A stretch of 64,000 nucleotides of DNA from Maritimibacter sp. (GTDB taxonomy: Bacteria > Pseudomonadota > Alphaproteobacteria > Rhodobacterales > Rhodobacteraceae). Shown here piece by piece: positions 54,822 through 63,787 of the stretch. The number at the start of each line of letters is the position of its first letter. The first letter of the stretch is position 1. The stretch lies in NCBI GenBank assembly GCA_017792445.1, contig CP051232.1, forward strand, positions 2,640,001 through 2,704,000, read 5' to 3'. A model generated the notes under the pieces. The model did not search any database. It saw nothing but the letters and a program-made list of their open reading frames with translations, and was not told the origin of the DNA. Position numbers and translations under genes: made by a program.

Positions 54822-57369
54822 TCGCGGTGCGACCGACTTCGCAGTAGATCTGACCAACTGCGATCGCGAGCCGATCCATGTACTTGGCCGGGTGCAGTCC
54901 TACGGCTGTCTTCTTGCGGTGTCTCCGGACTGGTTCGTGGCGCATCTTTCGGCGAACTGCCAGGACATGCTGGGTCTCGACCCCGACGCCGTTCTGGGTG
55001 TGCCGCTGACTGAATTCCTGCCCATGCAGACCGTCCACCTGCTGCGATCCAAGCTGCAGCTTCTCGACGCTGGTGACAGCGTGGGCCGGATCTTTGCTCT
55101 GGACGTGTTCGAAGACGGTCGCCTGTTCGACGCGTCGCTGCACAGGTCCGGGCATTTCTACATCTTCGAGTTCGAGCCCCGCGCCGGAGACTCGACCGAC
55201 GGCAGCGAAATGGCGATGGTGCAGGGCCTGATTTCCCGCGTGCAGCGCAATCGCACGGTCGAGGAAATGGCGCATGACGCGGCCCGCGGTCTGAAAGCGC
55301 TGATCGGCATTGATCGGGTCATGGTCTACCGGTTCGAAGAGGACGACAGCGGCACGGTCATCGCCGAGGCGCGGGAACCGCAGCTGGAGTCGTACCTCGG
55401 CCTGCACTACCCGGCGAGCGACATCCCGAAGCAGGCGCGCGAGCTTTACACCCGCAGCCCGCTGCGGCTGATCGCCGATGTGAACGACACGCCCTCGCCG
55501 GTGGTTCCCGCGGTCGGTCCTGACGGCAAGCCGCTGGACCTGTCTTTGGCGGCGACGCGGGCGGTAAGCCCGATCCATCTGGAATACCTGCGCAACATGG
55601 GCGTGGGGGCGTCGCTTTCGGTGTCGATCCTGCGGCGTGGCAAGCTGTGGGGGCTGTTCGCCTGCCACCACTATTCGCCGTTCTACATCGGCTACGACCT
55701 GCGCAGCGCCGTCGAGTTGTTCGCGCAGCTGTTCAACTACGAACTGGCACAGGCCGAGACCGATGCCGAACTGGCCGAGATCGACCGCGCGCGGGGGATG
55801 CACGACCGCGTTCTGGCGCAGATGTCCGACGGTCAGGACCTGATGGACACGTTCGATTTCGTCGCGCGCGAGATGGCTGACGTGATCCCTTTCGACGGGA
55901 TCGCCATCTTCTCGAACGGCCACTACCGCGCACGGGGTCTGGCGCCGACCGAGGAAGAGTTTCTTGGACTGGCGCGGTTCCTCAACACCGCGCAGATGAG
56001 CCAAGTCTACGCCACCGACTGCATCTCTGAACGTTACCCGCGTGGTGCGGATTTCTCAGAGCGCGCGGCGGGTCTGCTCGCGTTGCCGATCTCGCGCTCT
56101 CCGCGCGACTATATCGTGCTGTTCCGGCAGGAAGTGGCGCGGACGGTGACATGGGCCGGCAACCCGGAGAAACCGGCGGAGCTTGGGCCGAACGGTGTAC
56201 GGCTTACCCCGCGCAAGAGCTTCGAGGCGTGGCAGGAGGTCGTGAAGGGCCACAGCGCCGCGTGGAAACCGGGCGAACGCCGGGCGGCGGATACGTTGCG
56301 GGTGACGCTTCTGGAGATCGTTCTGAAGCTGACCGACGAGGCGGCGGACGCGCGTCAGAAGGCGAACGACCAGCAGGAACTGTTGATTGCCGAACTGAAC
56401 CACCGGGTGCGCAACATCCTGAACCTGATCCGAGGCCTTGTGAGTCAGGGCAAGGGCGATGCGACGAATATCGAGGTCTACGGTCAGGTGCTGGACGCCC
56501 GCATCCATGCGCTTGCGCGCGCGCACGACCAACTGACGCAGAAAGAATGGCACTGGGTCTCGCTCAAGTCGCTGATCCGCACCGAGGTGCGCGCCTTCCT
56601 GTCGGAAAAGGCCGAACGGGTGCACATTCAGGGTCCGGACGTCGACCTGTCGCCGACGGCCTTCACCACGATGGCGCTGGTGGTGCACGAACTGGTGACC
56701 AACTCTGCGAAGTATGGCGCGCTCAGCGACAGCTCTGGCTCGGTCGAGATCCTCATCGCGCAGCGCCCCGATGGTGGCGCCGAATTGGGGTGGCGCGAGA
56801 AGGGCGGCCCGCCGGTGCAGGCGCCCACCCGCAAGGGGTTCGGCACCACGATCATCGAACGCTCCGTGCCGTTCGAACTGAAGGGGACTGCGCATATCGA
56901 GTACAAGGTGACGGGTCTTGAGGCTCAATTCGGCATCCCGACGGCGCATGCCGAACCTGCCGAGGCGCAAGCCGATGGCGATGCTGGCGACACCACGGAC
57001 GCACCTGTGCCAAGCGGTCGCCTGACCGGTCCCGCGATGGTGGTTGAGGACAACATGATCATCGCGATGGACGCGGCTGACATGCTTGAACATCTTGGCG
57101 CGTCTTCGGTGCGCACGGTGGCGGGCGTGGCCGACGCGCTGAAGGCGCTGGACGATACCGTCCCGGTGTTCGCCCTTGTCGACGTGAACCTTGGTGACGA
57201 GAATTCGCTGCCGATCGCGGAACGGTGCCGCGAACTGGGCGTGAAATTCGCGCTGGCGACCGGCTATGGCGCCAGCGACGACATCGTCGAGTCCTTCCCG
57301 GACGTGCCGATCCTCAAGAAGCCCTATACCATCGAACATATCGGCGAGGCACTGGCAGAGCTTTTCTGA
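54808..57369 (+). CDS. bphP: Bacteriophytochrome: PAS-GAF-PHY-HWE kinase-receiver
   Basis: Red/far-red photoreceptor kinase, 853 residues. Domains in order: PAS (about 15-115) with biliverdin Cys18 in LTNCDREPIH; GAF (about 140-320) with LHYPASDIPKQARELY and CHHYSP; PHY (about 330-510) with tongue PRKSFEAW; HWE-type kinase (about 525-700) with phosphoacceptor His532 in ELNHRVRN and N-box HELVTNSAKYGAL; C-terminal receiver (about 740-853), phosphoacceptor Asp792 in FALVDVNLGDEN. The ATG was chosen over the adjacent upstream TTG. All elements appear intact. Output may be phosphotransfer within the protein or to another partner. Confidence 0.96.
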   Translation: MNSPDRGATDFAVDLTNCDREPIHVLGRVQSYGCLLAVSPDWFVAHLSANCQDMLGLDPDAVLGVPLTEFLPMQTVHLLRSKLQLLDAGDSVGRIFALDVFEDGRLFDASLHRSGHFYIFEFEPRAGDSTDGSEMAMVQGLISRVQRNRTVEEMAHDAARGLKALIGIDRVMVYRFEEDDSGTVIAEAREPQLESYLGLHYPASDIPKQARELYTRSPLRLIADVNDTPSPVVPAVGPDGKPLDLSLAATRAVSPIHLEYLRNMGVGASLSVSILRRGKLWGLFACHHYSPFYIGYDLRSAVELFAQLFNYELAQAETDAELAEIDRARGMHDRVLAQMSDGQDLMDTFDFVAREMADVIPFDGIAIFSNGHYRARGLAPTEEEFLGLARFLNTAQMSQVYATDCISERYPRGADFSERAAGLLALPISRSPRDYIVLFRQEVARTVTWAGNPEKPAELGPNGVRLTPRKSFEAWQEVVKGHSAAWKPGERRAADTLRVTLLEIVLKLTDEAADARQKANDQQELLIAELNHRVRNILNLIRGLVSQGKGDATNIEVYGQVLDARIHALARAHDQLTQKEWHWVSLKSLIRTEVRAFLSEKAERVHIQGPDVDLSPTAFTTMALVVHELVTNSAKYGALSDSSGSVEILIAQRPDGGAELGWREKGGPPVQAPTRKGFGTTIIERSVPFELKGTAHIEYKVTGLEAQFGIPTAHAEPAEAQADGDAGDTTDAPVPSGRLTGPAMVVEDNMIIAMDAADMLEHLGASSVRTVAGVADALKALDDTVPVFALVDVNLGDENSLPIAERCRELGVKFALATGYGASDDIVESFPDVPILKKPYTIEHIGEALAELF

Positions 57370-57416
57370 CCTCTGCCACGACAACGCGAATCTTCCGGCG
57401 CTGGCTGGAACCGATC

Positions 57417-57448
57417 AAAGCCGCCGGCGAAATGCCCGGCGGCTTTTT
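57417..57448 (+). terminator. Intrinsic terminator after bphP
   Basis: An eleven-pair stem (AAAGCCGCCGG/CCGGCGGCTTT) with an eight-base loop and five T residues. Confidence 0.92.
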
Positions 57449-57555
57449 CGTTTCGCGGTGCGTTCGGCGTCGCCCGGCAGAATAGTGCGCCGCGCCCCGG
57501 CGCTCTTGCCTGAACCCAACCCGCTGAACGTGTTTAATTTTCTCCGTCCATGTCA

Positions 57556-57615
57556 TTACGTCTGACATAGTTTCAATCTTTGTCCGACAAAGTGGATTGA
57601 CTTTGTCGGACATTG
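57556..57615. promoter_or_regulatory. Three tandem FadR/GntR operator-like sites
   Basis: A perfect 15-base palindrome CTTTGTC-c-GACAAAG (57578-57592) is flanked by two degenerate copies, TTACGTCTGACATAG (57556-57570) and CTTTGTCGGACATTG (57601-57615). Centres are 22 and 23 bases apart, about two helical turns. The TTGTccgACAA core fits the FadR-subfamily consensus TnGTn3ACnA. The last copy ends 15 bases before the regulator start, so autoregulation is likely. Confidence 0.75.
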
Positions 57616-57630
57616 TGAGACGGTCAGGCC

Positions 57631-58338
57631 ATGAGCGACGACACCCCCGAACTTGGATCCGGCAAACCGCGCGAGGTTCTCGACGCGGTGGCCGAGATGA
57701 TCGTTGCCCGCGGCATCGGCGTGGGCGACCGGCTGCCGCCCGAGATCGAACTGGCGCGCGAGCTTGGCGTCGGCCGCTCGACGGTGCGCGAGGCGCTGCG
57801 GTCATGGCAGTCGATGGGCATCGTCACCCGGAACAAGGGCGCGGGCACCGTGCTGCGCGCCCCGATCCACGCTCAGTCGATGCAGTTCCCGCTGTCGATC
57901 TCGCTGGAGGCGCAAAGCCTGATGCGGACGCTTGAAGTGCGCCGCCCGCTGGAAGTCGACTCGGCCCGGCTGGCCGCCCTGCGCGCCGACGAGCGCCAGC
58001 GGCACGAGATCATGACCCGCATGTACGAACTGATGGACGCGCTGGAAGCCGGGGAAGACTGGCGCCCGCAGGACCACGCGTTTCACGCCGCGATCCACGA
58101 TGCGACGGGCAACCCGCTGTACAAGCAACTGGTCGATCAGCTTCAGCACGCATTCCACGCCGTCTACGAGGCGCCGTTCGGCGAACCGCAGCTTGGCACC
58201 GACACGATCCCGCTGCACCGGCCGCTGGCCGAGGCGATCCGCGACGGCGACGCGGACGAGGCGGCGCGGATCATGAACCAGATTCTCGACCTAGTGGAAA
58301 AGGCCACGCAGGCAAAGATCGGAGAGACCGACGCATGA
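57631..58338 (+). CDS. GntR-family regulator, FadR subfamily
   Basis: A 235-residue regulator: winged helix-turn-helix at about 15-80 (IGVGDRLPPEIELARELGVG, GRSTVREALRSWQSMGIVTR) and a C-terminal all-helical FCD effector domain at about 95-225 (MRTLEVRRPLEVDSARLAAL; DHAFHAAIHDATGNPLYKQL, metal/ligand-binding His residues). It heads a run with the PLP enzyme (ATGA overlap) and ABC importer; FCD regulators commonly sense carboxylated metabolites. Three operator-like repeats precede it. Confidence 0.93.
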   Translation: MSDDTPELGSGKPREVLDAVAEMIVARGIGVGDRLPPEIELARELGVGRSTVREALRSWQSMGIVTRNKGAGTVLRAPIHAQSMQFPLSISLEAQSLMRTLEVRRPLEVDSARLAALRADERQRHEIMTRMYELMDALEAGEDWRPQDHAFHAAIHDATGNPLYKQLVDQLQHAFHAVYEAPFGEPQLGTDTIPLHRPLAEAIRDGDADEAARIMNQILDLVEKATQAKIGETDA

Positions 58339-59483
58339 CCGACGACAGCATCGATACCTTCCTGGCCCAGCCGTTCGGCGGGGGCGAAGGATCGGTGACA
58401 CCTCCGATTTACCAATCGTCGCTGTTCACCTTCGACGACTTCTCGGCCTTCGAGGCGCGGATGTCGGGGCAGGGCAACCGCACGCTGTATTCCCGCGTGC
58501 AGAACCCGACGCAGGATGCCTTCGAGAAGATGATGGCGAAGCTGGAAGGCGGCGAGGCCGCGGTGGGTTTCGCCAGCGGCATGGCGGCGATCTCGTCGGT
58601 GCTGTTCGCTTTCCTGAAGCCGGGCGACCGTCTGGCCTGCGTCGAGCACGTCTACCCCGACGCCTACCGCCTGATGGAGCGAATGCTGGGCCCGTGGGGC
58701 GTAGAGGTCACGTATCACTCGGTGACCGAGTTGCAGGACAACCCGGACACGCTGAAGGGCGCGGCGCTGGCGTATCTGGAAAGCCCGAACTCGATGATGA
58801 TGCAGGTGATGGACCTGCGGAAGGTGGCGGATCACGCGAAGGCGCATGGCTGCCTGACGGTGGTCGACAACAGCTGGGCGACGCCGGTGTTCCAGACCCC
58901 GCTGGCGCTGGGCATCGACATCGTGCTGCACTCGGCCTCGAAATACATTTGCGGACATTCGGACACGGTGGCCGGTGTGGTCGTGGCGTCCGACGAACAC
59001 ATTGCCCGCATCCGTGACCTGACCCTGCCGCTGCTGGGTGGCAAGCTGGCCCCGTTCGAGGCGTGGCTGCTGGTGCGCGGGCTGCGCACGCTGCCCGCCC
59101 GGATGCGCGAGCACCAGCGGACCGCCGATCTTTTCGTCGACCGGCTTGGCGCGCGGCCCGAGGTCGTGGCCGTCAACTCGCCCGGCCCCAACTCGGTGCC
59201 CGGTCTCAAGGGCCGCTCGGGCCTGATGTCGATCGAGTTCACCAAGGACATCGACGTCCGCAAATTCGCCGACGCGCTGAACCTGTTCCACTACGGCGTC
59301 AGCTGGGGCGGCTTCGAAAGCCTGATCGTGCCGACCGCGATCACGCTGGCGCAGGCCGGTCCGAAGAATTCGCTGCAAGCCTTCGGCGTGCCCGACACGA
59401 TGGTCCGCATCTCGCTGGGTCTCGAGGACGCCGAGGCGCTTTGGGCCGATTTCGAATCCGCTCTGGTCAAGGCCGGACGCTGA
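58335..59483 (+). CDS. PLP-dependent Cys/Met-metabolism enzyme
   Basis: A 382-residue fold-type I PLP enzyme of the cystathionine gamma-synthase/beta-lyase superfamily. PLP-lysine Lys203 is in LHSASKYICGHSDTVAG; Asp178 in VVDNSWATPVF holds the pyridine nitrogen; Tyr108 in VEHVYPDAYRLM is the usual ring-stacking residue. The family includes lyases for C-S bonds, methionine gamma-lyase and transsulfuration enzymes; the substrate is not settled. Coupling to a FadR-like regulator and a sugar-type ABC importer suggests catabolism of an imported sulfur or amino compound. Confidence 0.88.
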   Translation: MTDDSIDTFLAQPFGGGEGSVTPPIYQSSLFTFDDFSAFEARMSGQGNRTLYSRVQNPTQDAFEKMMAKLEGGEAAVGFASGMAAISSVLFAFLKPGDRLACVEHVYPDAYRLMERMLGPWGVEVTYHSVTELQDNPDTLKGAALAYLESPNSMMMQVMDLRKVADHAKAHGCLTVVDNSWATPVFQTPLALGIDIVLHSASKYICGHSDTVAGVVVASDEHIARIRDLTLPLLGGKLAPFEAWLLVRGLRTLPARMREHQRTADLFVDRLGARPEVVAVNSPGPNSVPGLKGRSGLMSIEFTKDIDVRKFADALNLFHYGVSWGGFESLIVPTAITLAQAGPKNSLQAFGVPDTMVRISLGLEDAEALWADFESALVKAGR

Positions 59484-59545
59484 ACAAGAAGGGCCGCAAA
59501 GGCTCCGTATTCAACAAACCCCATTCAACAGGGAGCTAGAGAAGA

Positions 59546-60796
59546 ATGAGAAGACTGACAGGAACCACTGCGCTTGCGCTGCTGCTCGCCACCGGCGCGC
59601 AGGCGGCCGATCTGAAGCTGGTCGAGGTGATCACCAGCCCCGAGCGCACCGAGACCCTGACGGAAATGGTCTCGGCGTGGGAAGCAGAGACCGGCAACAC
59701 GGTCGAGATCGTCTCGCTCCCGTGGGGACAGGCGTTCGAGAAGTTCGCGACCATGGTCGCGGGCGGCGATATCCCCGACGTGGTCGAGATGCCGGACCGC
59801 TGGCTGGCCCTGTACGGCCCGCAGCTGATGGACCTGCAACCCTATTTCGATGGCTGGGAACATGCCGACACCCTGACCGAGACGACGGTCAACATGGGCT
59901 CGGCCACCGCTGACGGGTCGTTCAAGGAAATCCCCTACGGCTTCTACCTGCGCGCCATGTTCTACAACAAGGACCTGCTGGCCGAGGCCGGCGTGGAAAG
60001 CGTGCCGGAAACGATGGCAGAGTTCCGCGACGCATCCGCCAAGGTGTCCGAGCTGGACGGCAAGTACGGTTACTGCCTGCGCGGTGGTCCCGGCGGTCTG
60101 AACGGCTGGATGATGATGGCCGCGAACATGATGGGCTCGTCGGACTTCTTCGACGCGGAAGGCAAGGCCACCATCAACTCGCCCAAGGCGGTCGAGGGCC
60201 TTCAGTTCCTGATCGACATCTATCAGGACGGGCTTGCGCCGCGTGACGCCGTATCGTGGGGCTTCAACGAGATCGTCGCGGGCTTCTATTCCGGCACCTG
60301 CGCCTTCCTCGACCAGGACCCGGACGCGCTGATCGCCGTGGCCGACCGGATGGACGCCGAAAGCTTCGCCGTCGCACCGATGCCGAAGGGCCCGGACGGC
60401 AAGTCGTTCCCGACCATCGGCTATGCCGGCTGGGCAGCGTTCGACAGCTCTGCCGCGAAGGACGAGGCATGGTCGCTGATCGCGCACCTGTCCAGCCCCG
60501 AGCAGAACAAGACCTGGGCCAAGCGGGTGGGGGTGATCCCGATCCACAAGGGCGCCGACCAGGACCCGTACTTCCAGTCCGAACAGTTCTCGGGCTGGTT
60601 CACGGAACTGAACGACCCGGCATGGGAACCGCTGACCATGCCGACGTACCTCGAGGGCTTCGGCTATTTCGCCGACTCGATCGCGCTCGAGACGTCCCAG
60701 CAGGCGCTGCTGGGTGAAATCTCCGCCCAGGACATGGCCGACGAATGGGCCGCGTTCCTGACCGAAGAGTACGAGAAGTATCAGGCGGCGAAGTGA
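59546..60796 (+). CDS. ABC importer substrate-binding protein (CUT1-type)
   Basis: Periplasmic solute receptor, 416 residues. A signal peptide (MRRLTGTTALALLLATGAQA) is followed by KLVEVITSPERTETLTEMVS and other features of the extracellular solute-binding family 1 (MalE/UgpB-like): GGDIPDVVEMPDRWLALYGP, IPYGFYLRAMFYNKDLLAEA and a late GYAGWAAFDSSAAKDEAW. No lipobox. GGGAGCTAGAGAAGA precedes ATG. Overlap with the first permease is four bases. Confidence 0.93.
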   Translation: MRRLTGTTALALLLATGAQAADLKLVEVITSPERTETLTEMVSAWEAETGNTVEIVSLPWGQAFEKFATMVAGGDIPDVVEMPDRWLALYGPQLMDLQPYFDGWEHADTLTETTVNMGSATADGSFKEIPYGFYLRAMFYNKDLLAEAGVESVPETMAEFRDASAKVSELDGKYGYCLRGGPGGLNGWMMMAANMMGSSDFFDAEGKATINSPKAVEGLQFLIDIYQDGLAPRDAVSWGFNEIVAGFYSGTCAFLDQDPDALIAVADRMDAESFAVAPMPKGPDGKSFPTIGYAGWAAFDSSAAKDEAWSLIAHLSSPEQNKTWAKRVGVIPIHKGADQDPYFQSEQFSGWFTELNDPAWEPLTMPTYLEGFGYFADSIALETSQQALLGEISAQDMADEWAAFLTEEYEKYQAAK

Positions 60797-61734
60797 CTCC
60801 ACTCACGGACACAACTGAGGCGACCGGGGGCATCCCCCGGTCGCGCTTTGGCCGGGCCTATCTGCGCTATGCGGTAGAGCCCTGGATGTACCTGTCACCG
60901 GCGGTTCTGCTGATCTGCTTTGTGATGCTGATCCCGCTGGCCATCGGGATTTCCTATTCGGTGCAGTCGATCAACCTGCTGCGCCCCTTCGACACCGGCT
61001 ATGTCGGGTTGGAGAACTTCGCCGATCTCGGCGATGACCGCAAATTCTGGCTCGCCTTGAGCAACACCTTCTGGTGGACCTTCGGCTCGGTGACGCTTCA
61101 GTTCTTTCTTGGCCTCGGGCTGGCCCTGCTGCTGTCGCGGCCGTTTCACGGCAAGCGCGTGGTTCAGGCGCTGGTGTTCCTGCCGTGGGCCGTTCCGACC
61201 TTCCTGATCGCTCTGACGTGGTCGTGGCTTCTGAACCCGGTGATCGGGCCGCTGCCGCACTGGTGGGCGGCGATGGGTATCCTCGACGAGCCCTACAACA
61301 TCCTGTCGAACCCCGACACGGCGATGTGGGGACCGATCATGGCGAACGTCTGGTACGGCGTTCCGTTCTTCGCGATCACCCTGCTGGCCGCGCTGCAATC
61401 CATCCCGCACGAACTGTACGAGGCGGCCGAGATCGACGGCGCCTCGCGCTGGCAGAGCTTCACCAAGATCACGCTGCCCTTCCTTGGGCCGATGATCGCG
61501 ATCACGGTGATGCTGCGCGCGATTTGGATCGCCAACTTCGCCGACCTAATCTTTGTCATGACCGGCGGCGGGCCAGCCAATTCTACGCAGATCCTGTCGA
61601 CCTACATCTTCACGACGGCGTTCCGGAAGCTGGACTTCGGCTATGCCTCGGCCATCGCCGTCGCGCTGCTGGCGGTGCTGCTGGTTTATGCCGCGATCCT
61701 GCTGTTCATCCGCGCGAAACTGGTGAAGACCTGA
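60793..61734 (+). CDS. ABC importer permease (MalF-like)
   Basis: A 313-residue permease with about six membrane segments and the cytoplasmic EAA loop LYEAAEIDGASRWQSFTKIT at about 205-225, the contact point with the ATPase. Sequences such as WLALSNTFWWTFGSVTLQFF and LVFLPWAVPTFLIALTWSWL are typical of UgpA/MalF-type subunits. GTG start (GTGA overlap with the receptor gene) gives MTPLTDTTEATGG. It is coupled to the following permease by a one-base overlap. Confidence 0.93.
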   Translation: MTPLTDTTEATGGIPRSRFGRAYLRYAVEPWMYLSPAVLLICFVMLIPLAIGISYSVQSINLLRPFDTGYVGLENFADLGDDRKFWLALSNTFWWTFGSVTLQFFLGLGLALLLSRPFHGKRVVQALVFLPWAVPTFLIALTWSWLLNPVIGPLPHWWAAMGILDEPYNILSNPDTAMWGPIMANVWYGVPFFAITLLAALQSIPHELYEAAEIDGASRWQSFTKITLPFLGPMIAITVMLRAIWIANFADLIFVMTGGGPANSTQILSTYIFTTAFRKLDFGYASAIAVALLAVLLVYAAILLFIRAKLVKT

Positions 61735-62576
61735 TGACAAGCCTGTCCCGACCCTCCCCGCTGATGGTGGCCGGCAAGTATCTTGCCGTCGCGGCCTACG
61801 TGATCTTCGCGCTGTTCCCTTTGTACTGGCTGCTGAAGATCGCGCTGACGCCGGACCGGATGATCTATTCCGAGGGTACCGCGCTGTGGCCTTCGACACT
61901 GACGTTCGAGAACTTCCGCGCCGTGATCTTCGCGTCGGACTTTCTGGCCTACTTCAAGAACTCGGTCATCGTGTCGCTGTCGACCGCGGCCATCACGGCG
62001 CTGGTCGCCGCCGCCGCGGGCTATGCCTTCTCGCGTTTTCACTTCCGCGGCAAACGCTGGGTGATCGTGCTGATGCTGCTGACCCAGATGTTCCCGCTGC
62101 TGATGATCATCGCGCCGATCTACAAGATCGTGGCCGGGCTGGGGATGCTGAATTCGCTGACCTCGCTGATCGTGGTCTACACCGCGTTCAACGTGCCCTT
62201 CGCGACCTTCCTGATGCAAAGCTTCTTCGACGGCATCCCGAAGGACCTTGAAGAGGCCGCGATGATCGACGGCTGCACCCGGTTTCAGGCGCTGTGGAAA
62301 GTGATCCTGCCGCTGACGCTGCCGGGCCTTGGCGCGACGCTGGGCTTCGTGTTCACCGCCGCGTGGTCCGAACTGCTGTTCGCCCTCATGCTGATCAACT
62401 CGAACGACGCGATGACCTTCCCGGTGGGGCTGCTGACCTTCGTCAGCAAGTTCTCCGTCGACTGGGGGCAGATGATGGCCGCCGGCGTGCTGGCGCTGAT
62501 CCCGTCCTGTCTCTTCTTCCTGTTCATCCAAAGGTACCTTGTTCAGGGCCTGACCAGCGGCGCCGTGAAAGGATAA
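61734..62576 (+). CDS. ABC importer permease (MalG-like)
   Basis: A 280-residue permease with six membrane segments. The EAA loop is IPKDLEEAAMIDGCTRFQAL (about 163-182); MalG/UgpE hallmarks include FPLYWLLKIALTPDRMIY near the N-terminus and QMFPLLMIIAPIYKIVAGLG. It pairs with the MalF-like permease and the UgpC-like ATPase four bases downstream. Nothing appears missing. Confidence 0.94.
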   Translation: MTSLSRPSPLMVAGKYLAVAAYVIFALFPLYWLLKIALTPDRMIYSEGTALWPSTLTFENFRAVIFASDFLAYFKNSVIVSLSTAAITALVAAAAGYAFSRFHFRGKRWVIVLMLLTQMFPLLMIIAPIYKIVAGLGMLNSLTSLIVVYTAFNVPFATFLMQSFFDGIPKDLEEAAMIDGCTRFQALWKVILPLTLPGLGATLGFVFTAAWSELLFALMLINSNDAMTFPVGLLTFVSKFSVDWGQMMAAGVLALIPSCLFFLFIQRYLVQGLTSGAVKG

Positions 62577-62580
62577 TCCG

Positions 62581-63639
62581 ATGGCCGAGATGGAGCTGAA
62601 ATCCGTTCGCAAAGCCTATGGCCCGACAGAGGTTCTGCGCGACATCGACCTGAAGATCGAAGACGGCGAATTCGTCGTGCTGGTCGGCCCCTCAGGCTGT
62701 GGCAAGTCCACCCTGTTGCGCATGATCGCGGGGCTGGAGCCGATCTCGGGCGGCGAGTTCACCATCGGCGGCAAGCCGATGAACGATGTGGCGCCGCGTG
62801 ACCGGGACATCGCGATGGTGTTCCAAAGCTACGCGCTTTACCCGCATATGTCGGTCGAACGGAACATGGGCTTCTCGATGGAGATCCGGCGCGAGCCCGC
62901 GTCCAAGCGCAAGGCCCCGGTGGCCGAGGCGGCGCAGACGCTGGGCCTTGGCAAGCTGCTGGACCGCTTCCCCAAGGCGCTGTCGGGCGGCCAGCGGCAG
63001 CGCGTCGCGATGGGCCGCGCCATCGTCCGTGACCCGAAAGCCTTCCTGTTCGACGAACCGCTGTCCAACCTCGACGCTGCCCTGCGGGTCGAAATGCGGC
63101 TTGAGATCGCCAAGCTGCATCAGCGGCTGGGTGCGACGATGGTCTACGTCACCCACGATCAGGTCGAGGCGATGACGCTGGCCGACCGGATCGTCGTGCT
63201 GAACGGCGGCGACATCCAGCAGGTCGGCTCTCCGCTGGAGCTGTACGAGACGCCTGCCAACCTGTTCGTCGCGCAGTTCATCGGCTCGCCCAACATGAAC
63301 GTGTTCGAGGTCACTCCGGCCGAGGGCGGCGTTCGTCTGGGCAACGGATCCGTGATTCCGGGGCCCGCAGACGCGCGCTACATGGGCATCCGGCCAGAGC
63401 ATATCGATATCGTGGAAGGCGAGGGCGACGTCACCGCGACGGCGCAGTTGGTCGAGCGTCTGGGCTCGGACACCAATATTTACACGGATATCGAGGGTGT
63501 CGGGCCGCTTCTGGTGCGTGTCAGTGGCAACGTCGCGTTGAAGCCCGGCGAACAGGTGACGCTACGTTACAACCCTGGGAAGCGACATTTTTTCGGGGCC
63601 GATGGCGTCGCCTTGGTGCGCAACGTGCCCCTGGGTTAG
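62581..63639 (+). CDS. ABC importer ATPase (UgpC/MalK-like)
   Basis: A 352-residue ATPase: Walker A VGPSGCGKSTLLRMIAGLE at about 36-54, signature LSGGQRQRVAMGRAIVRDPK, Walker B FLFDEPLSNLDAALR and His-switch VTHDQVEAMTLADR. The C-terminal TOBE domain (about 240-352; MGIRPEHIDIVEGEGDV) is of the UgpC/MalK type. Such subunits energise carbohydrate or polyol importers, so a sugar-like substrate is expected for the complex. Confidence 0.95.
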   Translation: MAEMELKSVRKAYGPTEVLRDIDLKIEDGEFVVLVGPSGCGKSTLLRMIAGLEPISGGEFTIGGKPMNDVAPRDRDIAMVFQSYALYPHMSVERNMGFSMEIRREPASKRKAPVAEAAQTLGLGKLLDRFPKALSGGQRQRVAMGRAIVRDPKAFLFDEPLSNLDAALRVEMRLEIAKLHQRLGATMVYVTHDQVEAMTLADRIVVLNGGDIQQVGSPLELYETPANLFVAQFIGSPNMNVFEVTPAEGGVRLGNGSVIPGPADARYMGIRPEHIDIVEGEGDVTATAQLVERLGSDTNIYTDIEGVGPLLVRVSGNVALKPGEQVTLRYNPGKRHFFGADGVALVRNVPLG

Positions 63640-63684
63640 TTTAAGTCCCTGATTTAAAATAATTTAAGTGCGATATGATGTAGG

Positions 63685-63702
63685 GCTATCCGAAAGGATA
63701 GC
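63685..63702 (+). other. Perfect hairpin with GAAA tetraloop
   Basis: GCTATCC-GAAA-GGATAGC gives seven base pairs capped by a GNRA tetraloop, in an AT-rich region upstream of the small gene pair. No T-run follows, so it is not a plain terminator. It may be an mRNA leader structure. Nearby CGCTTAAG and TGCTTAACC are short direct repeats of unknown role. Confidence 0.55.
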
Positions 63703-63787
63703 TGTACTAAGGGATATGTATGCGCAGGTGATTAACTCGCTTAAGACGTGCGCCGTGGGGTGCTTAACCAACGAGTGAGTGAAAGAA

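Noticed and set aside
58335-59483. Calling the PLP enzyme metB, metC or methionine gamma-lyase
   Set aside because: The superfamily members cannot be separated by the motifs visible here, and the operon context does not match methionine biosynthesis.
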